Source: Actinacidiphila epipremni (GTDB lineage Bacteria; Actinomycetota; Actinomycetes; Streptomycetales; Streptomycetaceae). From it: a DNA stretch of 64,000 nucleotides. The position numbers were made by a program, and so were the translations under genes. Below are positions 25,150 to 35,100 of this stretch, piece after piece. Position 1 is the stretch's first letter, and every line of letters begins with the position of its first letter. The notes under the pieces are model-generated. The model worked only from the letters and a program-made list of their open reading frames with translations. It was not told where the DNA came from and searched no databases. Location: assembly GCF_012034175.1 (NCBI RefSeq), contig NZ_JAATEJ010000004.1:186001-250000 (forward strand), read 5' to 3'.

Positions 25150-28100
25150 ATGGCGAAGCGGACGTATGCCACGCTTGCGGATGCGGCGGGCAAGGCCGTC
25201 GTCGACTCGTTCAGCAACGGGTCGTGGCCCGTGGTGCGGGACGGATTCCCCGCGTGGATCGGTGCCGACGACAAGAGCCGCAGACAATTGGTGCGGGACA
25301 AGCTCTTCTCGGACTACTCGACGTGGACGCGGGCGTCGTGGGACAGCAAGACGCTACGCACTGCTCTGAGCGAGCGCTGGGCCAGTTCCATCCACAGCCG
25401 CCTGGAAGAGTTCGAGGGTGAGCAACGCGCCGTCGCGGCGGCGGAGCTGCGTGCCCTGCTGGCCTCGGCCGCCGAGCGCGCCCGCCGGGTGGCCGCTCGC
25501 GGCAAACCGGCCGCCGCGTCCGCTCCCTCGGAGCCGGGACCAGAATCGCAGCCGGAGCCGGAGCCGTCGCCAGAGTCGGGACCGCAGCCGCAGCCGCAGC
25601 CGGAAGGGTCGGCAGAGCCGCGGCCGTTGCCGGAATCGGAACCGCAGCCGGCGCCGTCACCGGAGCGGTCGCCGGGACCGCAGCCGGCGCGGTCGGCTGA
25701 ACCCGGGCCATCACCGGCACCGGCACCGGCATCGGCACCGCGGCCCGCCGCGCGCGCTGAGCCTGCGGCGCAAAGCGTCTCCGTGCGGGCCAGCCACAAC
25801 AGCGTCGCCTTCCACCAGGCCCAGACCGTGAACTACTACCAGGCCCTGGCCCCCTCCGCCCCGGTGTCCCTGCCCCACCGCATGGGCAGTGTCCCGGAGT
25901 TGACCCCGCACGCCCTGAAGCGCGAGGTGCGCCACCTCGCCGCCACCGCCCTCGGCAGCCCGCCGCTCGTGCTCACCGGCACCAGCGGCGTCGGCAAGTC
26001 CCAGCTCGCCGCCACGTTCGCCGAATCCGCCTGGAAGCGCGGCGACTTGCGGCTGCTGCTCTGGGTCGACGCGCGCTCCAGCGAGGCGATCCGCATCGCG
26101 TACGCCCGCGCCGCGCACGAGCTGTACGGCCATGTGTACCCCGACCCCGCGGACGGCGCCCGCGCCTTCTTCAACTGGCTGCTCCCCGCGGGCGGTACGG
26201 AGCCGCGCCACTGGCTCGTCGTGCTGGACGGCGTCACCGACCCCGCCGACCTCGACGGCCTGTGGCCGCCCGGCAGCCCCGACGGCCGCGTGCTGATCAC
26301 CAGCCACCGCCGGGACTTCACCGGTACGAGCAACCCCGTCGTCGTCCCGGTGCGCGGCTTCACCCGCGAGGAGATCCGCGGCTACCTCCAACGCGCCCTC
26401 AGGCACCGCCCGTTGGGCGCCCCGGACGAGGACGAGATCGCCCGGCGCATCCAACGGGCGGGCAGCGCCGCCCGGTTCGTCGAGTCGGCCGCCGACGAGA
26501 TCGCACGGACCGGCATCCCTCTCGACACCTACCTCGACGCCCTCGCCGGCGGCACGCCGTACGACCCTTCCTCCGCCGCGAAGCCGGTGTGGCAGTCCGT
26601 CGAGGCCGCCGACCGCACCGCTCCCGAGGGCCTGGCGCTCTCCGTGCTCCAACTGGTCGCGGAGTTCGGCGCCACGGCCGTACCGGAGCAGGTGCTGCTG
26701 AGCGATACGGGGCGGCAAGTCCTCGCCGAACTCCGGCTCTTCGCGTGCCCCGAGACGGACGGGCAGGCGGTGACCGCCGACGAGGTCCGGGCCACGCTCC
26801 GGGTCCTGGAAGGACGCAACCTGCTCGACTCCGACCGGGTCGGCACTTTCCGTACGGTGCAGGCCGAGGCCCGCGTCCTCCAGGCGATCCGCGCGGTCCG
26901 CGGCGACGGCTCCGACCCGGACCTGGCGCGCGGCGCCGCCGACGCCCTGGTCGCCGCATGGCCCGAAGTCGAGCCGGGCCGGGCGGAGATGCGGCTGCTG
27001 CAGGACTGCGCGGACGCGTTGCTGTTCTCGGCGTCCAGTGCGCTGCGGCGGCACGACGGCATCCACCCGCTCCTCTTCCGGACCGGCAACAGCGCCGGCA
27101 GCTGGGGCGAACTCGTCGACGCCGAAGGGTATTTCCGCCACGCGGTGCACGGGCTCGGCGACGGGCTCGGTGACGACCACCCCGACGTCCCCAAGGCCCG
27201 TGCGCAGGCGGCCCGCTGGCGCGGCGCCCGCGGCGACGACTTCGGCGCGGCGGCGGAGCTGGCCGAGCTGCTGCCGGCCCAGGAGGCGGCCCTCGGCGCG
27301 CAGCACCCCGACGTCCTCACCACCCGCCACCACCTCGCCTGGTGCCGGCTCAACGCGACGAGCTGGGACGCGCGGGAACCGCTCGCCGCGCTTGCCGAGG
27401 TTCTGGGGGACCGCGTCGGGGTGCTGGGCCCGGACCACCCCGACACCCTCGCCACCGTGTCCACGCTGGTCGCCGCCATGATCAACAGCCGGAACGGTGT
27501 GAGCGCGGGGCCGGAAGTCATGGAGGTGGCGACACGGCTGTTCGGCTTCGAGAACGCCCTGCGGGACCGGGACTTCGACGGGGTGCGCTTCGCCGAGGCC
27601 CTGCACAAGGAGATGCGGCGGGTCCTCGGTCCCGGCCACCCGGACACCCTCCTCGCGCAACGCGCTCTCGCGAGCGCCCACATACTCGCCGACGACCTCG
27701 CCACCGCGGCGACCGTGCTGACGGCGGCCGTCGACGAGGCGGAACGGTCGATCGGCCCGGACCACCCCGTCACATTGCGCTGCAGGGTGCTGGCCGTGCT
27801 CGTCGAGGACGCCCTCGGTGCGGAAGCGTCGCAGACCTACGAGGAGCTGGACGACCTCGCCACCACGCAGTGCAGAATTCTCGGCGCGGACCACCCCCAC
27901 TCCCTCGAAACCGGCGAAGCCCTCCTCCCGTACATCAGCGATGACGAGCTACGGCTCGAAGTACCCGAGCTGTTGGGGGACCTGGCCGGTGTTCAGGCCC
28001 AGACAGAGGAGGTCTTCGGAACCGACCACCGACGCACCCGCGGACTGCTGCGGCATATCGCCGACGCCCAGGCCCGCGTGGGGGCGACCGTCGCCGCGAT

Positions 28101-28476
28101 GATGACGCTCTCCGACCTGGTGGCCCGCGGCACCCGCGTGGTCGGCGCCGCCCACCGCGACACCTTGCGCGACCGGTCCACCCTCGCCCGGCTCCGGGGC
28201 GAGGCGGGCGACGTGGTCGGCGCCCTCATCGACCTCGCCGCCGTCCTCAGCGACCAGCAGCGCGCGCTCGGCGGCGACCACGAGGACGTCCTCACCACCC
28301 GCCACCACCTCGCCGTATTCCGCGGCCTGGCCGGCGATCCGGACGGCGCCCATGCCGACCTCACGCGGTTGCTCGCCGACCGGGAACGTGTCTCGGGCCC
28401 CGACGACCCGGCGACGGAGCAGGCCCGCGAGGTGGCGGAGCACTGGCGTACGGAGGCGGAGGAGGCCGCAGGCTGA
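25150..28476 (+). CDS. STAND NTPase-TPR protein, array member 1
   Basis: 1,108 residues, cytoplasmic. (1) Residues ~1-110: helical domain shared with the other array members (VVDSFSNGSWPVVRDGFPAW, ERWASSIHSRLEEFE). (2) ~120-205: disordered Pro/Glu/Gln/Ser linker with PEP/PQP repeats. (3) ~208-226: VRASHNSVAFHQAQTVNYYQ. (4) ~235-560: NB-ARC-like NTPase with Walker A GTSGVGKS at 277-284, Walker B WLVVLDGVTD near 358 and VLITSHRRDF; a winged-helix-like region follows. (5) ~600-1105: TPRs of the kinesin light chain type built on LGxxHPDTLxxRxxLA. Proteins of this plan are molecular switches that oligomerise on sensing a ligand. No enzymatic effector is recognisable. The start follows GCAGGGGGGTTC. 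Confidence 0.88.
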   Translation: MAKRTYATLADAAGKAVVDSFSNGSWPVVRDGFPAWIGADDKSRRQLVRDKLFSDYSTWTRASWDSKTLRTALSERWASSIHSRLEEFEGEQRAVAAAELRALLASAAERARRVAARGKPAAASAPSEPGPESQPEPEPSPESGPQPQPQPEGSAEPRPLPESEPQPAPSPERSPGPQPARSAEPGPSPAPAPASAPRPAARAEPAAQSVSVRASHNSVAFHQAQTVNYYQALAPSAPVSLPHRMGSVPELTPHALKREVRHLAATALGSPPLVLTGTSGVGKSQLAATFAESAWKRGDLRLLLWVDARSSEAIRIAYARAAHELYGHVYPDPADGARAFFNWLLPAGGTEPRHWLVVLDGVTDPADLDGLWPPGSPDGRVLITSHRRDFTGTSNPVVVPVRGFTREEIRGYLQRALRHRPLGAPDEDEIARRIQRAGSAARFVESAADEIARTGIPLDTYLDALAGGTPYDPSSAAKPVWQSVEAADRTAPEGLALSVLQLVAEFGATAVPEQVLLSDTGRQVLAELRLFACPETDGQAVTADEVRATLRVLEGRNLLDSDRVGTFRTVQAEARVLQAIRAVRGDGSDPDLARGAADALVAAWPEVEPGRAEMRLLQDCADALLFSASSALRRHDGIHPLLFRTGNSAGSWGELVDAEGYFRHAVHGLGDGLGDDHPDVPKARAQAARWRGARGDDFGAAAELAELLPAQEAALGAQHPDVLTTRHHLAWCRLNATSWDAREPLAALAEVLGDRVGVLGPDHPDTLATVSTLVAAMINSRNGVSAGPEVMEVATRLFGFENALRDRDFDGVRFAEALHKEMRRVLGPGHPDTLLAQRALASAHILADDLATAATVLTAAVDEAERSIGPDHPVTLRCRVLAVLVEDALGAEASQTYEELDDLATTQCRILGADHPHSLETGEALLPYISDDELRLEVPELLGDLAGVQAQTEEVFGTDHRRTRGLLRHIADAQARVGATVAAMMTLSDLVARGTRVVGAAHRDTLRDRSTLARLRGEAGDVVGALIDLAAVLSDQQRALGGDHEDVLTTRHHLAVFRGLAGDPDGAHADLTRLLADRERVSGPDDPATEQAREVAEHWRTEAEEAAG

Positions 28477-28528
28477 CTCCGGGCGGGTGCCCGTACGCAA
28501 CCGCGCCCCGCCCTCCCGCGCGAGGCGT

Positions 28529-28566
28529 TACCGTCGAGCCAAGCGCCGAGCCGCACAGGGGGGTTC
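28529..28566 (+). promoter_or_regulatory. Shared array promoter/leader, copy 2
   Basis: TACCGT at 28529-28534, then a 32-nt leader ending CACAGGGGGGTTC before the ATG at 28567. Box sequence and spacing are identical to copy 1. About 50 bp of upstream sequence (CCGCCCTCC.GCGCG) also resemble copy 1. Confidence 0.6.
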
Positions 28567-29103
28567 ATGACCGACGTCGCAGTCGCCGCGCTCGCGGCGC
28601 GGACGGGGACGGCCGTCGTGTCACTGATGCGGGCGGAGAACTGGCCGGAGTTCCAGACCGACCTCGCCCGCTGGTTCGGGGGCGCCGACCAGCGCCAGGC
28701 CGAGCGGATCGCCGAGCGGCTGGGCAAGGAGCGTGACGAGTGGCTGGTGGCCATGCCGTCCAGGAAGTACGCCCTGCGGGCCAGGTTCCGGGAGGCGTGG
28801 GCCACCCGCGTGAGCGACCGCCTCGACGACCTCGACGGTGCCGCGCGGGCGACCGCCGTACGTGAGCTCCAGGCGCTGCTGGACGGCCTGCTGCCCCCCG
28901 AGCCAGAAGCGGCGCCCGAAGCCCCCGCCCCCGAAGCGGCGCCCGTGCACGCCCAGGACGACGCCCTCGCGGTCGGCGGCGACCTCTCCGTCACGGCGAG
29001 CGGTGAACGCTCCATCGCCGCCGCCGTCATCCGCGGCGACGTCCACGCCGGCGCGCCGCCGAGCCCCGTCCCCCCTCCGGTGCCGGACGCGTCCCAGGGC
29101 TGA
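28567..29103 (+). CDS. STAND NTPase-TPR array member 2, N-terminal fragment (frameshifted)
   Basis: 178 residues containing the array's helical N-terminal domain (ALAARTGTAVVSLMRAENWP, FREAWATRVSDRLDDLDGAA, LQALLDGLLPPE) and then a strand-rich piece (GGDLSVTASGERSIAAAVIR followed by GDVHAG) that aligns with member 5. It stops at TGA 29101, just where the Pro-rich linker should lead into the QTVNY motif. That motif and the NTPase continue in the -1 frame directly downstream. A C6 run at 29070-29075 lies in the overlap and is a natural indel site. This is the front half of one broken or misread gene. As a stand-alone product it would resemble an isolated N-terminal domain. Confidence 0.75.
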   Translation: MTDVAVAALAARTGTAVVSLMRAENWPEFQTDLARWFGGADQRQAERIAERLGKERDEWLVAMPSRKYALRARFREAWATRVSDRLDDLDGAARATAVRELQALLDGLLPPEPEAAPEAPAPEAAPVHAQDDALAVGGDLSVTASGERSIAAAVIRGDVHAGAPPSPVPPPVPDASQG

Positions 29104-29207
29104 GCGATCCGGCGAACGAGCCCACCCCGCACGCCGCTTCACCGGGCGAGCAGCCGCCGCCGCACGACACCGGCCGCACCGTCCGTATCGAGGCCCGCGG
29201 CAACGGC

Positions 29208-31865
29208 GTGGCCTTCGGTGCGGCGCACACCGTCAACTATCACCAGTCCGCGGCTCCTTCGGCGCCCGTGCCGCTCCCGCACCGGATGGGTCGGGTGCCC
29301 GCGCTCGCCGCGCACTTCCTCGACCGCGAGATCCCGGAGCTGGAAAGCCCGGACCTCGGCGACCCGCCGCACGTGCTGACCGGCACCGCCGGCGTGGGCA
29401 AGACCCAACTGGCCGTGCGGTTCGCCGAACAGGCGTGGGACGACGACGACATCCACCTCCTGCTGTGGGTCGACGCCTCCGCCCGTGAGTCCGTCGTCGC
29501 CGCTTACGCGCACGCCGCCGAGGACCTCTACGGCCGGGCCTACCCCGACCCGGCGGCCGGCGCCCTCGCGTTCCTCAACTGGCTGCGCCCGGCGGGCGGC
29601 AAGCACGACCACCCGTGGCTGATCGTGCTGGACGGCGTCACCGACCCGGCCGACCTCACGGACCTGTGGCCGCCGTCGACGACGGGCGGGTACGTGCTCG
29701 TCACCAGCCGCCGCCGGGACTTCACGAGGGCGGGCGCGGCGGCCAAGCCGGTCGTGGTCGCCGTGCCCGACTTCACGCGTCCCGAGATCCGCACGTACCT
29801 CCAAAACGCCCTGGACCACCGGGAGCTCGGCTCTCCCGACACCGACCCGGTCGCCCAACGCATCGCCGAACTGGGCGGCGTGGGCACTTTCATCTGGTCG
29901 GCGGCCCGGGAGATCGCCCGCTTCGGCCTGCCCCTCGACACCTACCTCGACCGTCTCGGCGGCGGCGCACCCGCCGAGACCGCCCTGTACGCCGCCCAGT
30001 GGCAGTCCATCGAGGCCGCGCAGCGGCTGGCCCCGGCCGGCCTGGCGCTGCCCGTACTGCAACTGCTCGTGACGGTGGGCAGAATGCCCGAGCAGGTCCT
30101 CTTCGCCCCGCCGGTGCTGGAGCTGCTGAACCACACGCCGGACAAAGCGCCGGAAGCGGCCCCCGACGTCTCCGCCGCCGACGTCCGGGCGACCCTGCGG
30201 CTGCTGCACAGCATGAGCCTGCTCGACGAGAGCCGGGCCGGGGCCTACCGGGTGGCAGCCGCCGCCCGGGGCACCCAGCGCGCGGTGGCCGCGGCGACGG
30301 ACGCCGGCACCGTCCGGACGGTGGTCGGCGCGCTGGCCGACGCGCTCGCCCTGGTCTGGCCGGAGGCCGAACCGGACGAGGCAGCCGCCCAGTTGCTGTG
30401 GTACGCCGTCTGCGACCTGCTCAAAGCGCAGTCCGGTGTCCCGCTGGTGAGCTCGGACGGCATCCATCCCGTCGTGTTCCGCGCGGGGAACAGCCGCGGC
30501 GAGTGGGGCTGGGAGGACGAGGCGGAGGAGTTCTTCGACGGGCTGGACGAGTACGCCGAGGGCGTGCTCGACGACCAGCACCCCGACCGGCTCAAGGCCG
30601 CCGCGTGCGCGGGCCGTTGGCGCGCGGCCCGCGGCGCCGACGGCGCGGCCGTCGCCCTCCTGGCCGAAGTGCTCGCCGACCAGCGGGAAGCGCTCGCCGC
30701 CGACCATCCCGACGTCCTCACCACCCGCCACCACCTCGCCTGGTCCCGCCTCGCGACGGAAGGCTGGGACGCGGTGCAGCCGCGGGCGGAACTGACCGCG
30801 GTGCTCCGCGACCGCGGCACGGTCCTGGGCCCCCAGCACCCCGACACCCTGCGGACGCTCTCCGCGCTGGTGGAGGCGATGGTGCTGCGGCCCGCGGAGG
30901 TCGCGGGCGAGGACGTCGTCGCCGTGGCGATCGGGCTGTTCGGCCTGCCGGCCGCCGCGGGCACCCTGGAGACGGAGCCGGACGTCGTCGCGTTCGCCGC
31001 TCAGTCGGTCACCCTCCTCAGGCGGCACCTGGGCCCGGCGCACCTCGCCACCCTCGACGCCCGCCGCCTGCTCGCCCTCGCGCGCCTGCGCGCGGGCGAC
31101 GCCGAGGCCGCGCTGGAGGAGGCGACCGAGGCCGGAGTAGCGGTCCGGCAGGCGTTCGGCCCCGAGCACCCGCTGACGCTGCGCTGCCGCGCCCTGGTCG
31201 GGCTCGCCCAGTACCGGACCGGCGCCGAGGCCGACGCCTACAGCACCCTCGACGCCGTGTGCAACGACCAGCTCACGATGCTGGGCCCGGACCACCCGGA
31301 CGCGCTCCAGACGTCTGCGTATCTGCTCCCGGTGGACGGCGATTCCCGGCCGCCACGCGACGACCGCGGCCGGCTCCTGACCGAGTGCGCGACGCTGCTC
31401 GCCGACGTGGAAAGGGTGTTTGGACCCGACCACACCCGCACCCTCGCCGTCCTCGACGACATCGGCCACGCACAGGGCACGTTCGGCCTGCACATCGCCG
31501 CCGTCGCGACCTTCGCGGACCTCGCCGGCCGCTGCGCCCGCCTGCGCGGCCCCGACCATCCGGAAACGCTCCGGGCCCGCCACCGGCTGGCCTGGCACCG
31601 GGCGGCGGCCGGCGACTGGCTCGGCGGCGTCGCCGGACTCGCCCCGGTCATCGGCGACTTCACCCGCATCCTCGGCCGCGATCACGAGACGACCCGCACC
31701 GCCCGCCTCCACCTCGCGTGGTTCCGCGGCGAGGCCGGCGACGTGCTCGGCGCGACGACCGACCTCACCCTCCTGCTCGCCGACTGCGAACGGACCCCGG
31801 GCGCCGACAGCCCGGCCGCGGCGGCGGCCCGCGACGCCCTCGCCCACTGGCAGTCCCGCGGCTAG
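29208..31865 (+). CDS. STAND NTPase-TPR array member 2, NTPase and TPR part (frameshifted from N-terminal half)
   Basis: The frame is open upstream of 29208 to at least 29061 without a start codon, and encodes DTGRTVRIEARGNGVAFGAA plus HTVNYHQ, homologous to the other members. GTG 29208 is only the first possible start and cuts the motif, so it is unlikely to be genuine. The 885 residues from there contain Walker A GTAGVGKT, Walker B WLIVLDGVTD and VLVTSRRRDF, then TPRs (LGPQHPDTLRTLSALVEAM, LGRDHETTRTARLHLAWFRG). Restoring one base near the C6 run at 29070 fuses it to the upstream fragment into a normal-length member of about 1,100 residues. The coding sequence downstream shows no further damage. 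Confidence 0.75.
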   Translation: MAFGAAHTVNYHQSAAPSAPVPLPHRMGRVPALAAHFLDREIPELESPDLGDPPHVLTGTAGVGKTQLAVRFAEQAWDDDDIHLLLWVDASARESVVAAYAHAAEDLYGRAYPDPAAGALAFLNWLRPAGGKHDHPWLIVLDGVTDPADLTDLWPPSTTGGYVLVTSRRRDFTRAGAAAKPVVVAVPDFTRPEIRTYLQNALDHRELGSPDTDPVAQRIAELGGVGTFIWSAAREIARFGLPLDTYLDRLGGGAPAETALYAAQWQSIEAAQRLAPAGLALPVLQLLVTVGRMPEQVLFAPPVLELLNHTPDKAPEAAPDVSAADVRATLRLLHSMSLLDESRAGAYRVAAAARGTQRAVAAATDAGTVRTVVGALADALALVWPEAEPDEAAAQLLWYAVCDLLKAQSGVPLVSSDGIHPVVFRAGNSRGEWGWEDEAEEFFDGLDEYAEGVLDDQHPDRLKAAACAGRWRAARGADGAAVALLAEVLADQREALAADHPDVLTTRHHLAWSRLATEGWDAVQPRAELTAVLRDRGTVLGPQHPDTLRTLSALVEAMVLRPAEVAGEDVVAVAIGLFGLPAAAGTLETEPDVVAFAAQSVTLLRRHLGPAHLATLDARRLLALARLRAGDAEAALEEATEAGVAVRQAFGPEHPLTLRCRALVGLAQYRTGAEADAYSTLDAVCNDQLTMLGPDHPDALQTSAYLLPVDGDSRPPRDDRGRLLTECATLLADVERVFGPDHTRTLAVLDDIGHAQGTFGLHIAAVATFADLAGRCARLRGPDHPETLRARHRLAWHRAAAGDWLGGVAGLAPVIGDFTRILGRDHETTRTARLHLAWFRGEAGDVLGATTDLTLLLADCERTPGADSPAAAAARDALAHWQSRG

Positions 31866-31885
31866 GACTTTCCCAGCGGGCCCTG

Positions 31886-32114
31886 GGGCCTGTTTTAGAA
31901 GTCCTGTCTGCCCGGCGGGGCTGGGCACGCACTCTCCCACGGCTGCGCGTGGGGGTGCCCCCAGCTGCGTTGTCGGTCGTCGGCGCAGCCCTCCCCCTGC
32001 CTTCGGCGGGAGGTACCCCCAGCGCTCTCCTCCCTCCGCCTTGCAATCGCACGCACCCAGCCCCTCCGGCCCCCGCCCTGGCGGGCGGGACGACGCTACT
32101 TTGAAAACAGGCCC
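31886..32114. mobile_element. MITE-like element with terminal inverted repeats
   Basis: The left end GGGCCTGTTTTagaAGT (from 31886) and the right end, the reverse complement GGGCCTGTTTTcaaAGT (ending 32114), match at 14 of 17 positions, including the outer 11 perfectly. The 229-bp interior has no gene but contains strong dyads around GGGGGTGCCCCCA and GGAGGTACCCCC. It fits a non-autonomous element mobilised in trans by a transposase with matching ends; none is in the window. It lies between the end of array member 2 and the promoter of member 3. No clear target-site duplication was identified. Confidence 0.65.
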
Positions 32115-32150
32115 TGGGCGCAACTCCGCGCGTCCCCGCGCACAACGGGT

Positions 32151-32188
32151 TAACGTCGTGCCAACGGCCTTTGCGTACAGGGGTGTAC
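32151..32188 (+). promoter_or_regulatory. Shared array promoter/leader, copy 3
   Basis: TAACGT at 32151-32156 followed by a 32-nt leader (CGTGCCAACGGC...TACAGGGGTGTAC) to the ATG at 32189. The leader is nearly identical to that of member 5. The box begins 37 bp beyond the right end of the MITE-like element. Confidence 0.6.
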
Positions 32189-35100
32189 ATGCTGGACGAG
32201 GAATTCGCCGAAATCGCGGCGATGGGAGCGGAGGCCGTGGTCACGGCGGCCGGCACGCCGCACTGGCCCGTGGTGAGCGACATGCTGGCGTCCTGGTTCG
32301 GCGACGGTGACCAGGGCCGCGCCGAGGCCACGCACAGACGCCTCCACGAGACCGCCGCGCAACTGGCCGCCCCCGCACCCCGGAAGCTGGCCGCGACCTG
32401 GCGCGAGCAGGCCCGCGCGACATGGCGGATCCGCATCCGCGACCACCTCGACGACCTGCCCGTGGCCGCCGCGGCGGAGGCGGCGCTCCTGCTGCACGAG
32501 CAGCTGCGGGACATCCCTTTTACCGAGGGTGAGTTGCTGGGCTGGGCCCTGGGCCAGGAGCCGTTGCCGGACCTGGCGGAGCCGCACGTGGCAGCGCCGC
32601 AGAAGCCCCTGACGCGGCTGCGTACCACGTGGCGGGAGAGTCTGACGGAGATGTTGTGGGCGGCCCAGGAAGCCGCGGAGCCCGTACCGGCGGTGGCGGC
32701 CGAGGCGTCCGCCGAGGCCCGCCCCCCGCACGCCGAAGCCGCCGCCCCGCTCGCCCCCGCCCTCGCACACCCCGCCGAGCCGAACGTCCACGGCGACATC
32801 CGGATCGAGGCCCGCGACGGCAGCTTGGCCTTCGGCCAGGCGCAGACGGTGAACTACTACCAGGCGTCCGCCCCCGCCGCCCGCGTGCCGCTGCCGCACC
32901 GCATCGGCCGGGTGCCGGCCCCCGCCGCGTACTTCCAGGAGCGCCACGTCCCCGACCTCGGCCTCGGCGGCCCGCCGCTCGTGCTCACCGGCACCCCGGG
33001 GACCGGCAAGACGCAGCTCGCCGCACGGCTGGCCCAAACGGCGTGGGAGCAGGGGGACGTACGGCTGCTGCTCTGGGTCGACGCCTCCTCCCGCGCGGGG
33101 ATCGCCGCCGCCTACGCACGCGCCGCCCAGGACATCTACGGCCAGTCGTACGCCGACCCGGCGGACGGCGCCCTCGCGTTCCTCAACTGGCTGCAACCGG
33201 CGGGCGGTACGACCCCCGACCCGTGGCTGATCGTGCTGGACGGCGTCACCGACCCCGCCGACCTCGACGGCGACGACCCGCTGTGGCCGCCCGCGAGCCC
33301 GGTCGGCCGGGTCGTCCTCACCAGCCACCGCCGCGACTTCCCGAAGGCCCACGAGCCCTACGTCCTCCCCATCCGCGGCTTCACCCGCGACGAGGTCCGC
33401 GCGTACATGGACCGCGGCCTGGAGGCACGCGGCCTCGGACCGGTCGGGGACGCCGAACTCGACCGGCTGATCGACGTCGTGGGCGAGGCGCCGCGCTTCC
33501 TCGCGGTGGCCGTCGAGCGCATCGCGGCCGACGACATCACCCTCGGCGTCTACCTCGACCGCGTCGAGAGCGCGGAGTACGAGCCCTTCAGGCACACCTC
33601 CCGCTGGCAGTCCGTGCTCGCCGCGCACAACGTGTCCTCGCCCGGCATGGGCATCTCCGTGCTCCAACTCGTCGCCGTCCTGGGCGGCGAGCACGTCCCG
33701 GAGCACGTCCTCCACCACGCCCTCGCCCTGGACCTGATCGAGAACCTCGCACCGGCGAACTCCGGCGACACCAGCGCGCAGGTCACCGAGCGGACCGTGC
33801 TCACCGCGCTCAAGGACCTGCACGGCATGAGCCTGCTCGAACGCGAGCGGCGCGGAGCGTACAAGACCGTGCGCATGGACCCGCCGCTGCGCCGGGCGGT
33901 GCTCGCGGCCGTACCGACCGCGCTGGAGGAGTCGCTGGTCACCGGGGCCGCCGCCGCGCTCCTCGCCGCCTGGCCCCAGCACGAGCCGGGGGCCGAGGAG
34001 GCGCAGCTGCTGCGCCAGGCCGCCACCGCGGTGCTCACCGCGGCGACCGACTTCGACCAGCCGGACGACGACATCCCGCCGCTCGTCTTCCGCGCGGGCG
34101 CCGGCGCGGGCGCCTGGGGCCGTTTCGCCGAGGCGGAGCGCATTTTCCGCGAGGCGCTGCGCCGCATCGCGCCACCGTCCGAAGCCGGCTTCCGCAACTA
34201 CCTCAGCGCGCTTGCCTGCGCGGCCCGTTGGCGCGGCGCCCGCGGTGACGACTCCGGTGCGATGGCGGAGCTGACGGAAGTGCTGACCGTGCAGCGCAGG
34301 GCACTCGCCGACGACCACCCCGACGTCCTCGCCACTCGCCACTATTTGGCCTGGTGCGAACTGTGCTGGTACGGCTGGGACATGCAGGCACCGCGGGACG
34401 AACTCGCCTTCGTGCTGCGGGAGCAGACGAGGCTCCGACCCGAGCACACCGCGACCCTGGAGACGTTGTTCAGCCTGGTCCACGCGCTGGTCGAGCGGGA
34501 GGAGCCGGTGGTTTCCGGGGCCGACTCCGCAGCCGTGGCACAGCGGCTGCTCGGCCACGACGACGTGTCGCCGGCAGAGCAGTTCGCAACGGCGGACCTC
34601 GTCGCGGCCCTCGCGGCCGAATGCGAGCGCGTCGCCGGGCCGGCCGCTCCCCTCACCCTCGCCGCGCGCGGCCTGCTCGCCGTGATGCATCTACGCGGCG
34701 GAGACGTGGCGGCGGCTCGGCAGACGGCGCAGTCGGCGCTGGCCGACGCCCAGCGGGCGCTCGGGCCCGCACACCCCGCCACCCTCGACCTCAGGACGGT
34801 CACGGCATTCGTCGACCACGGCGCCGACGACTCCGACAGCGCGTCGGCCACCCTCGTCAACGCGCTGGCCCAGGTGCTGGCCGAGGAGCAGCGCACTTTC
34901 GGGGCGGAGCACCCCTACACCCTCGAAACGCGCTGGTACATGCTCAAGGAGATCGGTGAGACCGAAGGACTGCTGGACGCGGCACAGTTGACGGTGGAGT
35001 GCGCCGATCTGCTCGCCGACATGCAGCGGGTCTTCGGCGCGGACCACGCCCGTACCCGCCAACTGCTGCTCCGCGTCTCGGATGTCCAGGCGAACACCGG

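Noticed and set aside
31886..32114. Complete insertion sequence
   Set aside because: Only 229 bp with no transposase frame; inverted ends alone support a miniature element at most.
29139..32123. A ~990-codon open frame on the minus strand opposite array member 2, and similar ~730-990-codon minus-strand frames at 25711-27900 and 35736-38705
   Set aside because: They mirror the GC3 pattern of the real plus-strand genes; their products are low-complexity Gly/Val/Arg/His sequence without domains, and the plus-strand proteins have clear NTPase and TPR motifs.
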